From the IMG/VR virus record IMGVR_UViG_3300023235_001348, positions 1 to 34,482 of that record: a DNA stretch of 34,482 nt. One strand, written 5' to 3'. Each line of letters begins with the position of its first letter. Position 1 is the first letter of the stretch. Positions 1 to 7,845 of this stretch are shown here, one piece after another. Under the pieces are notes generated by a model, which ran no database searches, was not told the DNA's origin, and saw only the letters and a program-made list of their open reading frames with translations. Origin of the DNA: a virus. The position numbers and the translations under genes were made by a program.

Positions 1-233
1 TCATCAATATCATTTATATCTACTATATCAGCAAAAGTATTTAAAACAGATGCCATTCTATTCTTATCTTTTTTTTGATTTCTAAATATTATATTTTTTC
101 CGTCAGTAAATGGTAACTCTTTGTTCTTAACATATTTATAATATAAATAAACAATTCCTCTACAATCACAAAATTTAAAGTCTTTATGATTTAATTTAAA
201 AGGGATGCCAATAAGTTTATTTAAATCTATCAT
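1..233 (-). CDS. NlpC/P60-like tail-assembly peptidase, N-terminal part only
   Basis: This gene runs off the left edge, so only its first 77 codons are visible. The ATG (233-231) overlaps the TGA of the preceding DUF2163 gene in an ATGA arrangement, which fixes the start. The peptide begins MIDLNKLIGIPFK and contains FCDCRGIVYLYYK near residues 22-34. That resembles the catalytic-cysteine segment of phage NlpC/P60 peptidases, where a Cys sits in a D-C-x-G-[LIV]-V-x-L-x-Y setting. Two things support the call: this motif, and the position straight after DUF2460 and DUF2163 genes, as in gene transfer agents and many siphophages. Such peptidases sit at the tail tip and are thought to help cross peptidoglycan. 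The catalytic His lies outside the window, so activity cannot be judged. Confidence 0.6.
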   Translation of the reverse strand, partial: MIDLNKLIGIPFKLNHKDFKFCDCRGIVYLYYKYVKNKELPFTDGKNIIFRNQKKDKNRMASVLNTFADIVDINDID

Positions 234-1090
234 TTTGTTAAAGGTATTGTATGGAATCCATGATAATTAATAGTATTAGAAAATATTGTATCACAAGAAT
301 TTAATGTTTTATCACAGCCACGATATACTGCAAATGCATCAGTAGCAGTTGGAGCAACGTCTAAAGCATAATCTAATGTTAATGTATGCGTAGATGAAAC
401 AAAATCTAATATCTTTCTCGATGAACCATTATTGTTTCCTGAAGTAAATGTAATTATACCCCAGTTCCAATAATCATCTGCTTGGTCTAAATTAACAGTA
501 TCTATAATAGTAGTAGTTGTTCCGCCTGTAACTGCACCTATTACTTTATTAGCTACTGCATCTTTATCTATTTGACAATAGCTATCTCCAAATCTTGCAT
601 TACATTCAATTTGGTAGGGCCACCCAGTTTCAAAACTTAATGACCCTAAAACGGGGGTACAGTTTGCAGCCATTTTTTTTCTAGAAAAAGATACATTCTG
701 GATAAAGCCATCAAAAACTATTTTAGCATCTAAGTAAGAACTTAAATGATCTCTGAATATTAGCCTTGTAACAATTCGTTTATTTCTTAAATCATGAGCT
801 GCTGCATAAACAGACATTGCTTTTGTGACATTATCTATTTGGTATCCAACACGCTCTATCTCGCCATGTGTACTTTTTTTCATTGCACTTCTTGACACGC
901 CTACAGGAGTATATTGTTGTGATGTATGGCTAAGGTAATTAAAAAAATATAATGGAAAATAGAAGTTAATGAAATGAAGGGTATTAGAATCTTCGGCAGT
1001 TTGCGAACCTAAATAAATGTCATGTATCTCTACCGGCTTATGTTGCAGTTGATTCTTAATAGCTATTAACGTTGCAGATAAACTCAACAT
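230..1090 (-). CDS. DUF2163 / BR0599-family tail-tip protein
   Basis: This 286-residue protein is probably a baseplate or tail-hub component. The C-terminal half shows the family's cysteine pattern: Cys-x-Ala-x-Phe-Gly-Asp-x-x-Cys (ECNARFGDSYCQID, about residues 163-176), followed by a beta-rich region ending in further Cys residues near YRGCDKTLNSC. In gene transfer agents the equivalent (gp13) binds iron-sulfur through cysteines. Whether that holds here is unknown. It lies between the DUF2460 gene upstream and an NlpC/P60 gene downstream, with which it shares an ATGA overlap. This order is the classic tail-tip set, and the neighbours reinforce the call. No poly-serine tail is present, unlike the upstream DUF2460 protein. 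Confidence 0.75.
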   Translation of the reverse strand: MLSLSATLIAIKNQLQHKPVEIHDIYLGSQTAEDSNTLHFINFYFPLYFFNYLSHTSQQYTPVGVSRSAMKKSTHGEIERVGYQIDNVTKAMSVYAAAHDLRNKRIVTRLIFRDHLSSYLDAKIVFDGFIQNVSFSRKKMAANCTPVLGSLSFETGWPYQIECNARFGDSYCQIDKDAVANKVIGAVTGGTTTTIIDTVNLDQADDYWNWGIITFTSGNNNGSSRKILDFVSSTHTLTLDYALDVAPTATDAFAVYRGCDKTLNSCDTIFSNTINYHGFHTIPLTK

Positions 1091-1101
1091 TTTAAACCCC
1101 C

Positions 1102-2043
1102 TTAACCGCTAGAGCTACTTGATGAACTAAAGCTACTTGAGCTGAAAGAACTGCTTGAACTAAATGAGCTACTTGATGAACTAGAACTACTTGAGCTGAA
1201 AGAACTGCTTGAACTAAATGAGCTACTACTTGATGATGAACTAGAAGAATCACTACTGCTTGATGATGAACTAGAATTACTTGAACTTGATGAGCTCGAA
1301 GAACTTGATGAAAGAGAAGATGAACTCGATGAGCTAGATGAGCTAGAACTTGAGCTAGATGAGCTAGAACTTGAGCTAGATGAGCTTGAAGAAGATCTAC
1401 TTGAACTAGACGATGAGCTGGAACTCATTGAACTAGAAGAACTAGAAGAACTAAAGTTTCCTTCAGGAGGATTATAAGAACTCCACCTAATCTCTTTTAA
1501 ATTAATACCGGAATGCAATAACTGATACGCGGCTAATTCTCTAGTTAATTTATCATCAGTAAACCTAACTTTAAAATAATATTCATAAGAAAGTAATATC
1601 GCGCCACTTGCCGGAATAGGATTGAATGTTATATATGATTTTTCAGTGGTAAAATTATTGCTTAAAGTGTAGTTTGTATTAGCAACGCCACCAACAGTAC
1701 AAGAACTATTTGCAGAAACATCAACAGGAAAATTATGAAGTAAAAAAGCGGCTGTTACTCCATCAGCTGACCCTAATGCTTCATCTGTTATTTGATACTC
1801 GGTAAGAATTTTTAATAAAAAATAATCATAAGCGCCTAACCTTGCAATATAAAAATCCCAAATTACATTCATTGCTGTTTGGGTTAGGAATTTACAAGTA
1901 AGGTTATAATCTCTTAATCCATGATCCCATAAAGCATCGCGTTGTTCTATGCCACTTTCAGAATCACTTATATTGGTATTAAAACTTATAGTTTCTTTTA
2001 AACCAAATTCAGGTGTTAATGTTAGTATATTAGTATTAGCCAT
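1102..2043 (-). CDS. DUF2460-family distal tail protein with long C-terminal poly-serine tail
   Basis: This protein has 313 residues. Residues 1 to about 197 look like the DUF2460 (TIGR02217) tail-tip family: an early region with SESGIEQRDALWDHGLRDYNL, then FYIARLGAYDYFLLK, matching the usual 'short insert, aromatic, F-x-D/Y' core. Residues from about 198 to 313 are almost pure Ser with scattered Met, Arg, Leu, Asn, Asp and Phe, ending in Gly. The known family has no such tail, so this is an appended module of about 115 residues. The serines use mixed AGY and TCN codons. The start ATG overlaps the last codons of the tape measure gene, implying translational coupling. In the gene-transfer-agent comparison this is gp12, the distal tail hub. 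A surface-exposed tail at the tail tip would be well placed to contact the host. Confidence 0.75.
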   Translation of the reverse strand: MANTNILTLTPEFGLKETISFNTNISDSESGIEQRDALWDHGLRDYNLTCKFLTQTAMNVIWDFYIARLGAYDYFLLKILTEYQITDEALGSADGVTAAFLLHNFPVDVSANSSCTVGGVANTNYTLSNNFTTEKSYITFNPIPASGAILLSYEYYFKVRFTDDKLTRELAAYQLLHSGINLKEIRWSSYNPPEGNFSSSSSSSSMSSSSSSSSSRSSSSSSSSSSSSSSSSSSSSSSSSSSSLSSSSSSSSSSSNSSSSSSSSDSSSSSSSSSSFSSSSSFSSSSSSSSSSSFSSSSSFSSSSFSSSSSSSG

Positions 2044-3979
2044 ATTTTTGTGTAATTCCTCTTAATGATTGATTATCCATTATGCTTCTTCCGGAAGCAT
2101 TTGCATAAATATCTCCGTTCTGCTGTAACCTTTCTCTGAATGATCGTTCATCAATAGTTTGAATATAATAATTATTTACTACTCCGCCGCCGCCGCCGGA
2201 ACCTTCTCCGCGATTAAGCTTATTCAAATTATCTACACCTAAATTGCCCATTGCTCTTCGGTTTAATACACCCTCACCCTCAAGTAATGTTGCGGGAACT
2301 TCTCCTCCAGAATGAAACTTCTTTCGATACCCAAAACTATTTTTTGAATCCATAATATACCCACCAGAATGAGCGCGTGCAGTTCCTGCATTAATAACGG
2401 CACCAACAACCCCTCCTGAATATCCTAATAGCCCAGCTGCTTTTTGCCATATTGACATTATTATTAAATTAGCAATAATATCTGTAATAGTTTTTAACAT
2501 TGCATCACCAAATGACACTAATACATCTTTTAATGATTCAAAATCTCCTTTGATAACCTTAAAAAAACCATCAGACATAGAATTACGCATATTAACAGCA
2601 AATGATTTCGTCATTACTTCCATAGCATCGTATTGATCTTTGGCATCTGTTAACGCAAGCTTTCGTAATTTTGTTACTTTAGCTTGATACCATTCCTCTA
2701 TCTCTAATTTTCTAGCTGCATTATCTTCAAATACTTTTAGGTATAAAGCATACTCTTGATTTAATTGTTCTATTTGATAATCAGCTCGAGTTCTTTGAAA
2801 TATTGAATATGTATCTGCCCATTCTTTTTGTGTTGCCATTTTAGCTTGTTCTGCTTCTATTATTTTACCTTGTTCTTTAAGTCTAATTGAATCCATAAAT
2901 GATTGAATTTCTAACTGTGTTTTTCTTGTTATCAAAGCAAGTCTTTCTTGTTGTTTCTCTGCAATCTTATTTGTAAGATTATCAGGTTTCATGAATAAGA
3001 AATTTTTCCCACTTATATTCTTGCTAGTTTTAATTAAAATTTGTAACGATTTATCAACTTTGCTTATTTCTTTATCTAATACCATCATTGCAGTAGAAGC
3101 ATTTTTACCAGACCACGTATCAAACATATCTTTCATTATTTTCATACCAGCCTGCAAATGAAATGTTTTATTAAGAAAAAAACCTAAAGCTTCTTTTGCA
3201 TCACTCCAAGCGTTAGCCATCTGCGCTACGCTACCTGCATAACTTTTTATATCTCTTTGAGCTCTTCCAGCCATCTTTCCTTCTATCAATCCAAGAACCA
3301 TTTCAAATTGTTTGGCTACAGACATGCTTTTAGGTATAGTAACTCCGAACAACCTAGATATTTGCATTGTATATCCAACAGCACTTTTTGCTATTAGCTC
3401 ACCCGCTTCTGATAGGCTTCTTCCGGACCCTGCTGCAAAATCTACAACAGCTTGGGTTGCTCTTTTTAATTTAGAAGGTACAACTCCGCCTACAGTAATT
3501 AATTTTTCCATTACTTCCAATATTGCTTCATCACCGTATCTAGTTGTTTCTTGAAAAGCAGCAGACAATTCTTTAAGATTATTTTGCATAAATTTAGAAG
3601 CAGTACCTTGGATTTCCATAGCAAAGCTAAGACGCTTTACAGCATCTTCTTGTATCATCATAGCTTTGGTAGCTGATTTAAAAAGATTGATTAATGGTCC
3701 TAAAGCAAACATCCAAACAAGTATTATGTTACGCATAGAACCAATAGATCCTATTAGCTTACCTATTTGAGCGTTGTGGAATCTTGAAAACCTTCCTGCT
3801 TTTTCATGTCCTTGCGCCATTTTATCTAAAGCCATAGCAGTTTCAGCCCCAGTTTTTTGAAATTGGACTCCTACCTTCTTCATGGAATTAATCATTGCTG
3901 CATTAGCTTTTATGACTTTACCAGAAGCTTTATCAACAAATGTTGCTCTAACTGTAAAATTTTGATCGCCTACTGCCAT
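2036..3979 (-). CDS. Tail tape measure protein
   Basis: This 647-residue protein lies directly after the tail assembly chaperones and before the tail-tip genes, the standard place for a tape measure. It is helical, with a hydrophobic segment at about residues 83-100 (MRNIILVWMFALGPLINLF). An N-terminal stretch resembles tape measures that act on membrane insertion. There are charged coiled-coil segments at about 340-450 and a glycine-rich run near residues 595-601 close to the C-terminus. At 647 residues it predicts a short-to-medium tail if the usual roughly 1.5 angstrom per residue rule applies (established for siphophages; inference here). No lysozyme or peptidase motif was recognised in it. 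It is followed with an 8-base overlap by the DUF2460 gene. Confidence 0.8.
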   Translation of the reverse strand: MAVGDQNFTVRATFVDKASGKVIKANAAMINSMKKVGVQFQKTGAETAMALDKMAQGHEKAGRFSRFHNAQIGKLIGSIGSMRNIILVWMFALGPLINLFKSATKAMMIQEDAVKRLSFAMEIQGTASKFMQNNLKELSAAFQETTRYGDEAILEVMEKLITVGGVVPSKLKRATQAVVDFAAGSGRSLSEAGELIAKSAVGYTMQISRLFGVTIPKSMSVAKQFEMVLGLIEGKMAGRAQRDIKSYAGSVAQMANAWSDAKEALGFFLNKTFHLQAGMKIMKDMFDTWSGKNASTAMMVLDKEISKVDKSLQILIKTSKNISGKNFLFMKPDNLTNKIAEKQQERLALITRKTQLEIQSFMDSIRLKEQGKIIEAEQAKMATQKEWADTYSIFQRTRADYQIEQLNQEYALYLKVFEDNAARKLEIEEWYQAKVTKLRKLALTDAKDQYDAMEVMTKSFAVNMRNSMSDGFFKVIKGDFESLKDVLVSFGDAMLKTITDIIANLIIMSIWQKAAGLLGYSGGVVGAVINAGTARAHSGGYIMDSKNSFGYRKKFHSGGEVPATLLEGEGVLNRRAMGNLGVDNLNKLNRGEGSGGGGGVVNNYYIQTIDERSFRERLQQNGDIYANASGRSIMDNQSLRGITQKYG

Positions 3980-3980
3980 A

Positions 3981-4286
3981 TTACACCTTATGTTTACTGT
4001 TCATTACTTTTATCTCAGCTGATTCTAAAATGTCGAATATATCTAATAGTTTTGCTGGTTGCTGTGCAACACTACCGGGGAAAGGTAACAATCCTTTTTT
4101 ATAATATTCATAATATTTTATATACGTTTTTACCTCTGGTGGTAGCATTTTTGCTATGCACCTATCCGCTGGCTTACCATCTATTAAATATGGCTGAATT
4201 GGTTTGCCATTACACCCACGAAATTTCTTTTGATGTTCATTACAATCGTGGCAATTAAGGCCTAAGCTTGACACCTCAACTGCCAA
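3981..4286 (-). CDS. Tail assembly chaperone T-like extension, reached by -1 frameshift
   Basis: This is a 101-codon frame that has no ATG. Its only nearby start is a TTG at 4286-4284, and no ribosome binding site precedes it. It lies in the -1 frame relative to the upstream chaperone gene, whose stop codon is three bases away and is preceded by the slippery heptamer A AAA AAC. The natural reading is that this frame is translated only as the C-terminal part of a G-T fusion of about 239 residues. It contains a Cys cluster (NCHDCNEHQKKFRGC) that might bind metal. In lambda the T region recruits the tape measure protein, and the tape measure gene follows directly here. Independent TTG initiation is possible but less likely. 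Confidence 0.75.
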   Translation of the reverse strand: MAVEVSSLGLNCHDCNEHQKKFRGCNGKPIQPYLIDGKPADRCIAKMLPPEVKTYIKYYEYYKKGLLPFPGSVAQQPAKLLDIFDILESAEIKVMNSKHKV

Positions 4287-4288
4287 TA

Positions 4289-4699
4289 TTAGTTTTTTTC
4301 TAAATCTTCACCAACCTCGTTTTCACCCCAAATTATTGCGGCTAATTCATTTATTACAAATAAAGGAATTGCTCTCATAGTTTCATCAGCAACAACTTCA
4401 ATTTCAATATTGAAAACTTTTTCTTTTTTTGTTTTAAACTCTAATTCTTTTCCATTGATCTTGAAGTTTTTAAATCCTTTTAATCCATATTTTAAGATAG
4501 TAAAATTATTTTGTGTATAATCAATATCTCCTTGAACGTAAACTGGTTTATCATCTTTTATCTCAATTTTACCAAAGCTTGAAATAAACTTTGATTTCAT
4601 AATAGAGTCTAATGGACCTATTAACCAAATTGTAGGATTTACTTTATCCTTTTCTAATGTGTATTCTTTTGTCATTCCGACACTGATTGGATCTACCAC
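4289..4699 (-). CDS. Tail assembly chaperone, G-like
   Basis: This 136-residue protein sits between a gp10-like gene and the tape measure. The start is GTG (4699-4697), with AGGAGGG five bases upstream. A later ATG (residue 9) has no comparable site. The sequence includes KVNPTIWLIGPLD, similar to the 'x-T-x-W-x-L-x-L-L' opening of phage tail assembly chaperones, and ends GENEVGEDLEKN. The last three codons GAA AAA AAC plus TAA form a perfect -1 slippery site, which identifies it functionally as the G half of a G/GT pair. G and GT coat the tape measure during tail tube polymerisation. The sequence-level family match is modest. The context and frameshift site carry the call. Confidence 0.75.
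   Translation of the reverse strand: MVDPISVGMTKEYTLEKDKVNPTIWLIGPLDSIMKSKFISSFGKIEIKDDKPVYVQGDIDYTQNNFTILKYGLKGFKNFKINGKELEFKTKKEKVFNIEIEVVADETMRAIPLFVINELAAIIWGENEVGEDLEKN
4292..4298 (-). other. Programmed -1 ribosomal frameshift site (A AAA AAC)
   Basis: On the minus strand the codons GAA AAA AAC TAA end the G-like gene, so the heptamer A AAA AAC is in the exact X XXY YYZ phase for -1 slippage. After a slip the reading continues CTA ATA TTG GCA and enters the downstream 101-codon frame with no stop. This is the standard arrangement for lambda-type tail assembly chaperones. No strong downstream stem-loop or pseudoknot was confirmed by eye. Confidence 0.8.
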
Positions 4700-4710
4700 G
4701 ACACCCTCCT

Positions 4711-5187
4711 TTAATAACTATAGGTTGATTTAGTTCTTTTAGCTTTTTCTTTTCTCTCTTTCATCCATCGTCTAAATCTTTCTTTAGACCATTGCCTAGA
4801 TTTTGCATCAAATCCTAAAAACGCTCTTATTATAGGGTATATTTCCTGATGAATATACCCTACTAAATCTCTTTTTGGTTTACCTCTAGGAATTATACCA
4901 ACTTCAAATGCATTTTTACTTCTTTGATAAACATGAATTGCACGATACATAATTCCTTTTCTATACAATGCTCTTGTAGGATAGTCACTTCCTTCTCTTC
5001 TTTTATCTTTAATTGTTTTTACTGATAAACCTTTAAATGCGTGTCCTTTAATGCTAGTTTGTGTGCGTATATTCCTTCTTGAACTTTCAGCAATTTTTCT
5101 AGCAACTTGACCTAATGGAATAGATGCATCACTATAATCAGGATTAGAAACATCAATATCTATTCTGCATTTAAAACTACTAGGCAT
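4711..5187 (-). CDS. Virion morphogenesis / gp10-like head-tail joining protein
   Basis: This 158-residue, very basic protein (C-terminus WMKERKEKAKRTKSTYSY) has a central segment resembling HK97 gp10-like and Mu gpG-like morphogenesis proteins: FKGLSVKTIKDKRREGSDYP, then a small conserved core RALYRKGIMYRAIHV. It ends in a positively charged tail. These proteins act in tail completion or head-tail joining. It lies after the tail tube gene rather than before it, where gp10-like genes are more usual, so the functional assignment is tentative. The call rests on size, charge and neighbourhood. It could instead be another neck protein. Confidence 0.5.
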   Translation of the reverse strand: MPSSFKCRIDIDVSNPDYSDASIPLGQVARKIAESSRRNIRTQTSIKGHAFKGLSVKTIKDKRREGSDYPTRALYRKGIMYRAIHVYQRSKNAFEVGIIPRGKPKRDLVGYIHQEIYPIIRAFLGFDAKSRQWSKERFRRWMKERKEKAKRTKSTYSY

Positions 5188-5197
5188 TCATATCCTT

Positions 5198-6217
5198 TTA
5201 AGCACTCTCACTACTAGAACTTGACGAACTAGAACTGCTTGAACTATTTGAACTACTTGAGCTAGATGAACTAGATGATGTTCCCATAGTAATTGTTATC
5301 TCATCATTACCCGCGTCTGAATTCTTACAAATTTCGCAAGTAGCACTTAACGCCGCAATACCACTTCTATCAGCTTCTTTTAATCCTGTGTACCTTACTG
5401 CCGGCAATGAAAAAGTAATATTATTTCCATTGCTATCATTCATATTAATCACTACAGCCATTGTAGAACGAGAAAGTATCTTTGAATAAAAATCATGGCT
5501 AGCAATAGAAACTAATTCAGGGTCAAATGACATTTGTGGATTTCTACCAACTATTTTAGCATAATCAATACCAGATGAATCTTGAGGTCTAGGAGATATA
5601 ACAACTTCATTCTGCATATCAATTTCTAAAGTATCCATTACTAAACTATCACTGTCAATAGTAACAGTTGCACCCATAAAAATTAAAGGAACTTGTTCCG
5701 GGTATGTAGGAGTTAACAGTGCAGTATCGCTATGTTCGTAATATTTACCTTCCATTGCAAATTCACAAAAAACAGGTTCACCAACTTTAAACTGAAATTT
5801 AACATTACCGGCACAACCTGACATTGTTTTTCTTATTCCATCTAAGTATTTAGCTACTGTACAGGTAACAAAACTACTTGATACAGGAACATAAATATTA
5901 GATGTTCCAACTGAAAGGCTTTCTGACAATCCACAAGAACGAAGAAACGGCGTTAGTGGTAGTGTTGTTCCTTTTGATCCGGATATTGGCCCCATTAACT
6001 CAGCTTTAAAAGCAAGCGACATTTTCCTTGCACCAGGCTCAGAAGCAAACCTAGACATATGCTTCACAACAGGATTTCTTTTATACTGTTCAAAATCAGC
6101 ATCTAACACTGGCTCATATGACAGTATTGTAGCTTGTGCTGCTGCTAATGTTTCTGCTGTTCCACTAATAGTTTCTACTTTTCCTGCTAATTGAGCAACT
6201 CTTGATATTTTAGCCAT
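5198..6217 (-). CDS. Major tail tube protein with short C-terminal poly-serine tail
   Basis: This protein has 339 residues. Residues 1 to about 312 look like a phage tail tube protein: it opens AKISRVAQLAGKVETISGTAETL, followed by a beta-rich body with EPGARKMSLAFKAEL and EFAMEGKYYEHS, and it sits just ahead of the tail assembly chaperones. An AGGGAGG ribosome binding site precedes the ATG. The last 27 or so residues are Ser interrupted by one Asn, ending Glu-Ser-Ala. The same Asn-then-Ser-then-Glu-Ser ending closes the decoration protein at 7846-8400, which hints at a shared tail module. If the tube has the usual hexameric rings, a Ser tail on each subunit would line or coat the tail in many copies. 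The tail tube call is good. Which face the tail occupies is unknown. Confidence 0.75.
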   Translation of the reverse strand: MAKISRVAQLAGKVETISGTAETLAAAQATILSYEPVLDADFEQYKRNPVVKHMSRFASEPGARKMSLAFKAELMGPISGSKGTTLPLTPFLRSCGLSESLSVGTSNIYVPVSSSFVTCTVAKYLDGIRKTMSGCAGNVKFQFKVGEPVFCEFAMEGKYYEHSDTALLTPTYPEQVPLIFMGATVTIDSDSLVMDTLEIDMQNEVVISPRPQDSSGIDYAKIVGRNPQMSFDPELVSIASHDFYSKILSRSTMAVVINMNDSNGNNITFSLPAVRYTGLKEADRSGIAALSATCEICKNSDAGNDEITITMGTSSSSSSSSSSNSSSSSSSSSSSSESA

Positions 6218-6231
6218 TTTCTTTCCCTCCT

Positions 6232-6678
6232 TTAAATAATTCTATCATCAATATTAATTGTTATATCGCATTTATGACATAAAACTGCACCTAACATTAC
6301 CATTGAAAACTCTCCGGTAATAGGAATATGCACGATATTTGCTGTTCCGCCTAATGTTGGATCACTGATAAAACTAGCACAAATAGTTTCAATAAGGTCT
6401 TGAAATGTTTTTTCTGTGGCTAATTCATCATAAAAAGAATAGAAACCACTAATTATAAAAGTATTATTTACATCTTCAACATCACCTGACCCCCCATGCC
6501 CAATCCTTTCAAAAGAAGTCCTTTCTATTTCCCAAGTGTTTACTTTAGAATCCTTAACAAACAAGGTATTATATGTAGTAAGGTCGCTACAGAAACGTTT
6601 ATAATCATAAACATTTTCTACACCTGATATTGCTTCAAGCTTAGTTTTTATTTGTGTTCTAATTAATGCTAATGACAT
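6232..6678 (-). CDS. Tail terminator / head-tail joining protein (probable)
   Basis: This 148-residue protein directly precedes the tail tube gene, the position of tail terminator or tail completion proteins. It starts MSLALIRTQIKTKLEAISGVENVYDYKRF, an N-terminal helix followed by a strand typical of minor tail terminator folds. It ends in a beta pair, ITGEFSMVMLGAVLCHKCDITINI. No catalytic motif is seen. The assignment is from size, predicted fold pattern and gene order, not from a recognised signature. A 13-bp interrupted stem-loop lies just upstream (6689-6734). Confidence 0.5.
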   Translation of the reverse strand: MSLALIRTQIKTKLEAISGVENVYDYKRFCSDLTTYNTLFVKDSKVNTWEIERTSFERIGHGGSGDVEDVNNTFIISGFYSFYDELATEKTFQDLIETICASFISDPTLGGTANIVHIPITGEFSMVMLGAVLCHKCDITINIDDRII

Positions 6679-6688
6679 GCATAATAAA

Positions 6689-6734
6689 GCGGAAGGATAG
6701 ATGTAAAAATCACCATATGTTCATCTATCTCCGC
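6689..6734 (-). other. Intergenic stem-loop between connector and tail terminator genes
   Basis: Bases 6689-6693 plus 6696-6703 pair with 6722-6734 (8 bp plus 5 bp stems separated by a two-base bulge, 18-base loop). No T-run follows on the minus strand, so it is not a normal intrinsic terminator. It may be an RNA processing or stability element between co-transcribed genes. Confidence 0.4.
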
Positions 6735-6762
6735 CTTCTCCTAAATCTCTTTGCTTGGGGAA

Positions 6763-7485
6763 TTATCGCCATCTAATAGGATGTGTTAACATATCTTCTT
6801 TCCATGAGTATTCCATGTCAAGATCTTTAACCGCAATCCCAGCAGAGGCCGCACCTGAATTCTTAGATTCTATACCTAGACCCATTAATGAATTATAAAC
6901 TGACATCTTCTCTTTTGCTAAGGATGCATAAAGATCAGATTTCCGTTGATAATCAATAACATCAGCTTCGATAGTAGAATCAGTAGTTTGTGCAAATTTA
7001 GCCGCGAGAGCCCAAAAACAAAGAGCGGCAGTTAGATTAGTAACTGCCTCTATATAACTATCATTTATAGTACAAGTTTCCTCATTTAATATTTGAGGTA
7101 ACGCATATTCATATTTTAATATTTTACCATTCGCAGGGATGAAACTTAAAATGCGAATATAAGTAGTCATCACACTCTCAACGTTCTTTTTAAAGAACTT
7201 CCAATCTATCTGTTCAAGATAACTAGGATTTTGATAATCATCAGCTGGATATTCAATCTGTCCAATAATATAAGAAGTACCTTCTACCCAATCGCTAGGA
7301 AGAGCAAAATCATAAGAAGAACCATCTCCTGTTGATTCTTTTATCTTAGTGTTTGGTTTATCTTTAGAAAAGATTACTACAGATTGCGTTAAAATACGAT
7401 ACTTATCATCAGGTTGCAGTTTTTCAGCATCATCCTGTAGTGCAGTTTCTAATCGTGTTAAATAATCTTCTCTAGTATAAGACAC
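6763..7485 (-). CDS. Head-tail connector / adaptor protein (probable)
   Basis: This 240-residue protein lies between the capsid and decoration genes and the tail terminator, where head-tail adaptor proteins are encoded. The N-terminus (SYTREDYLTRLETALQDDAEKLQPDDKYRIL) and the central helical segment (SYIEAVTNLTAALCFWALAAKFAQ) followed by YQRKSDLYASLAKEKM suit an all-alpha adaptor of the gp6 or gp15 type with an inserted beta region (FALPSDWVEGTSYI). No specific family signature was recognised, so the call is by position and general fold. There is no poly-serine tail. Confidence 0.45.
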   Translation of the reverse strand: MSYTREDYLTRLETALQDDAEKLQPDDKYRILTQSVVIFSKDKPNTKIKESTGDGSSYDFALPSDWVEGTSYIIGQIEYPADDYQNPSYLEQIDWKFFKKNVESVMTTYIRILSFIPANGKILKYEYALPQILNEETCTINDSYIEAVTNLTAALCFWALAAKFAQTTDSTIEADVIDYQRKSDLYASLAKEKMSVYNSLMGLGIESKNSGAASAGIAVKDLDMEYSWKEDMLTHPIRWR

Positions 7486-7494
7486 AATACCCCC

Positions 7495-7788
7495 TTAAGA
7501 AGAACTCGAACTCGACGAAGAAGAACTCGACGAAGAAGAACTCGACGAAGAAGAACTCGACGAAGAAGAACTCGAGCTATATGAACTCGAACTAGAACTA
7601 GAACTCGAACTAGAATAAGTATTTGTATTAGGAACTACTTTACCAGTTAGCTGATGTTTTCTTCGTTCATTCATAATAAAATTGCAGTCATTTTCAACAA
7701 CGTTGAACAATCCACATGCAATATTCTCACAAACAATTCCTGCACCGGCATTATTTTTAAAAGGGCATTTATAAGCGGGATATGCCAT
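7495..7788 (-). CDS. Small Cys-rich protein with poly-serine tail
   Basis: This 97-residue protein has a strong AAAGGAG ribosome binding site. Residues 1-57 contain four Cys: C8 in YKCPFKN, C20 in IVCEN, C25 in ACGLF and C35 in NDCNF. The spacing could hold one zinc ion or two disulfides. Residues 58-97 are Ser with a single Tyr interruption. The DNA for the C-terminal tail holds a perfect 15-bp tandem repeat (four copies at 7511-7570), so this tail appears to have grown recently by duplication. It lies among head and tail structural genes, which suggests a virion component. I do not recognise a family. Confidence 0.7.
   Translation of the reverse strand: MAYPAYKCPFKNNAGAGIVCENIACGLFNVVENDCNFIMNERRKHQLTGKVVPNTNTYSSSSSSSSSSSYSSSSSSSSSSSSSSSSSSSSSSSSSSS
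7511..7570. repeat. 15-bp perfect tandem repeat, four copies, encoding serine
   Basis: Four identical 15-base units (ctcgacgaagaagaa on the plus strand) run head to tail and encode five Ser each on the minus strand. A partial unit continues past 7570. This is the only exact tandem array seen in the smaller serine tails. The others are degenerate. Confidence 0.85.
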
Positions 7789-7806
7789 TATCTATCTCCT
7801 TTAGTA

Positions 7807-7834
7807 ACCCTTGGCGGAGTTTACCGCCAAGGGT
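7807..7834 (-). other. Perfect 11-bp stem-loop ahead of the Cys-rich gene
   Basis: Bases 7807-7817 are the exact reverse complement of 7824-7834, with a six-base loop. The hairpin sits between the poly-serine decoration gene and the next ribosome binding site. On the minus strand it is followed by TACTAAAGGAG rather than a T-run, so termination is unlikely. It may protect or separate neighbouring mRNA segments. Confidence 0.6.
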
Positions 7835-7845
7835 AGGTTTAACTT

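Noticed and set aside
7807-7834. Intrinsic terminator
   Set aside because: The stem is strong, but no T-run follows on the minus strand, and the plus strand has no transcript to stop here.
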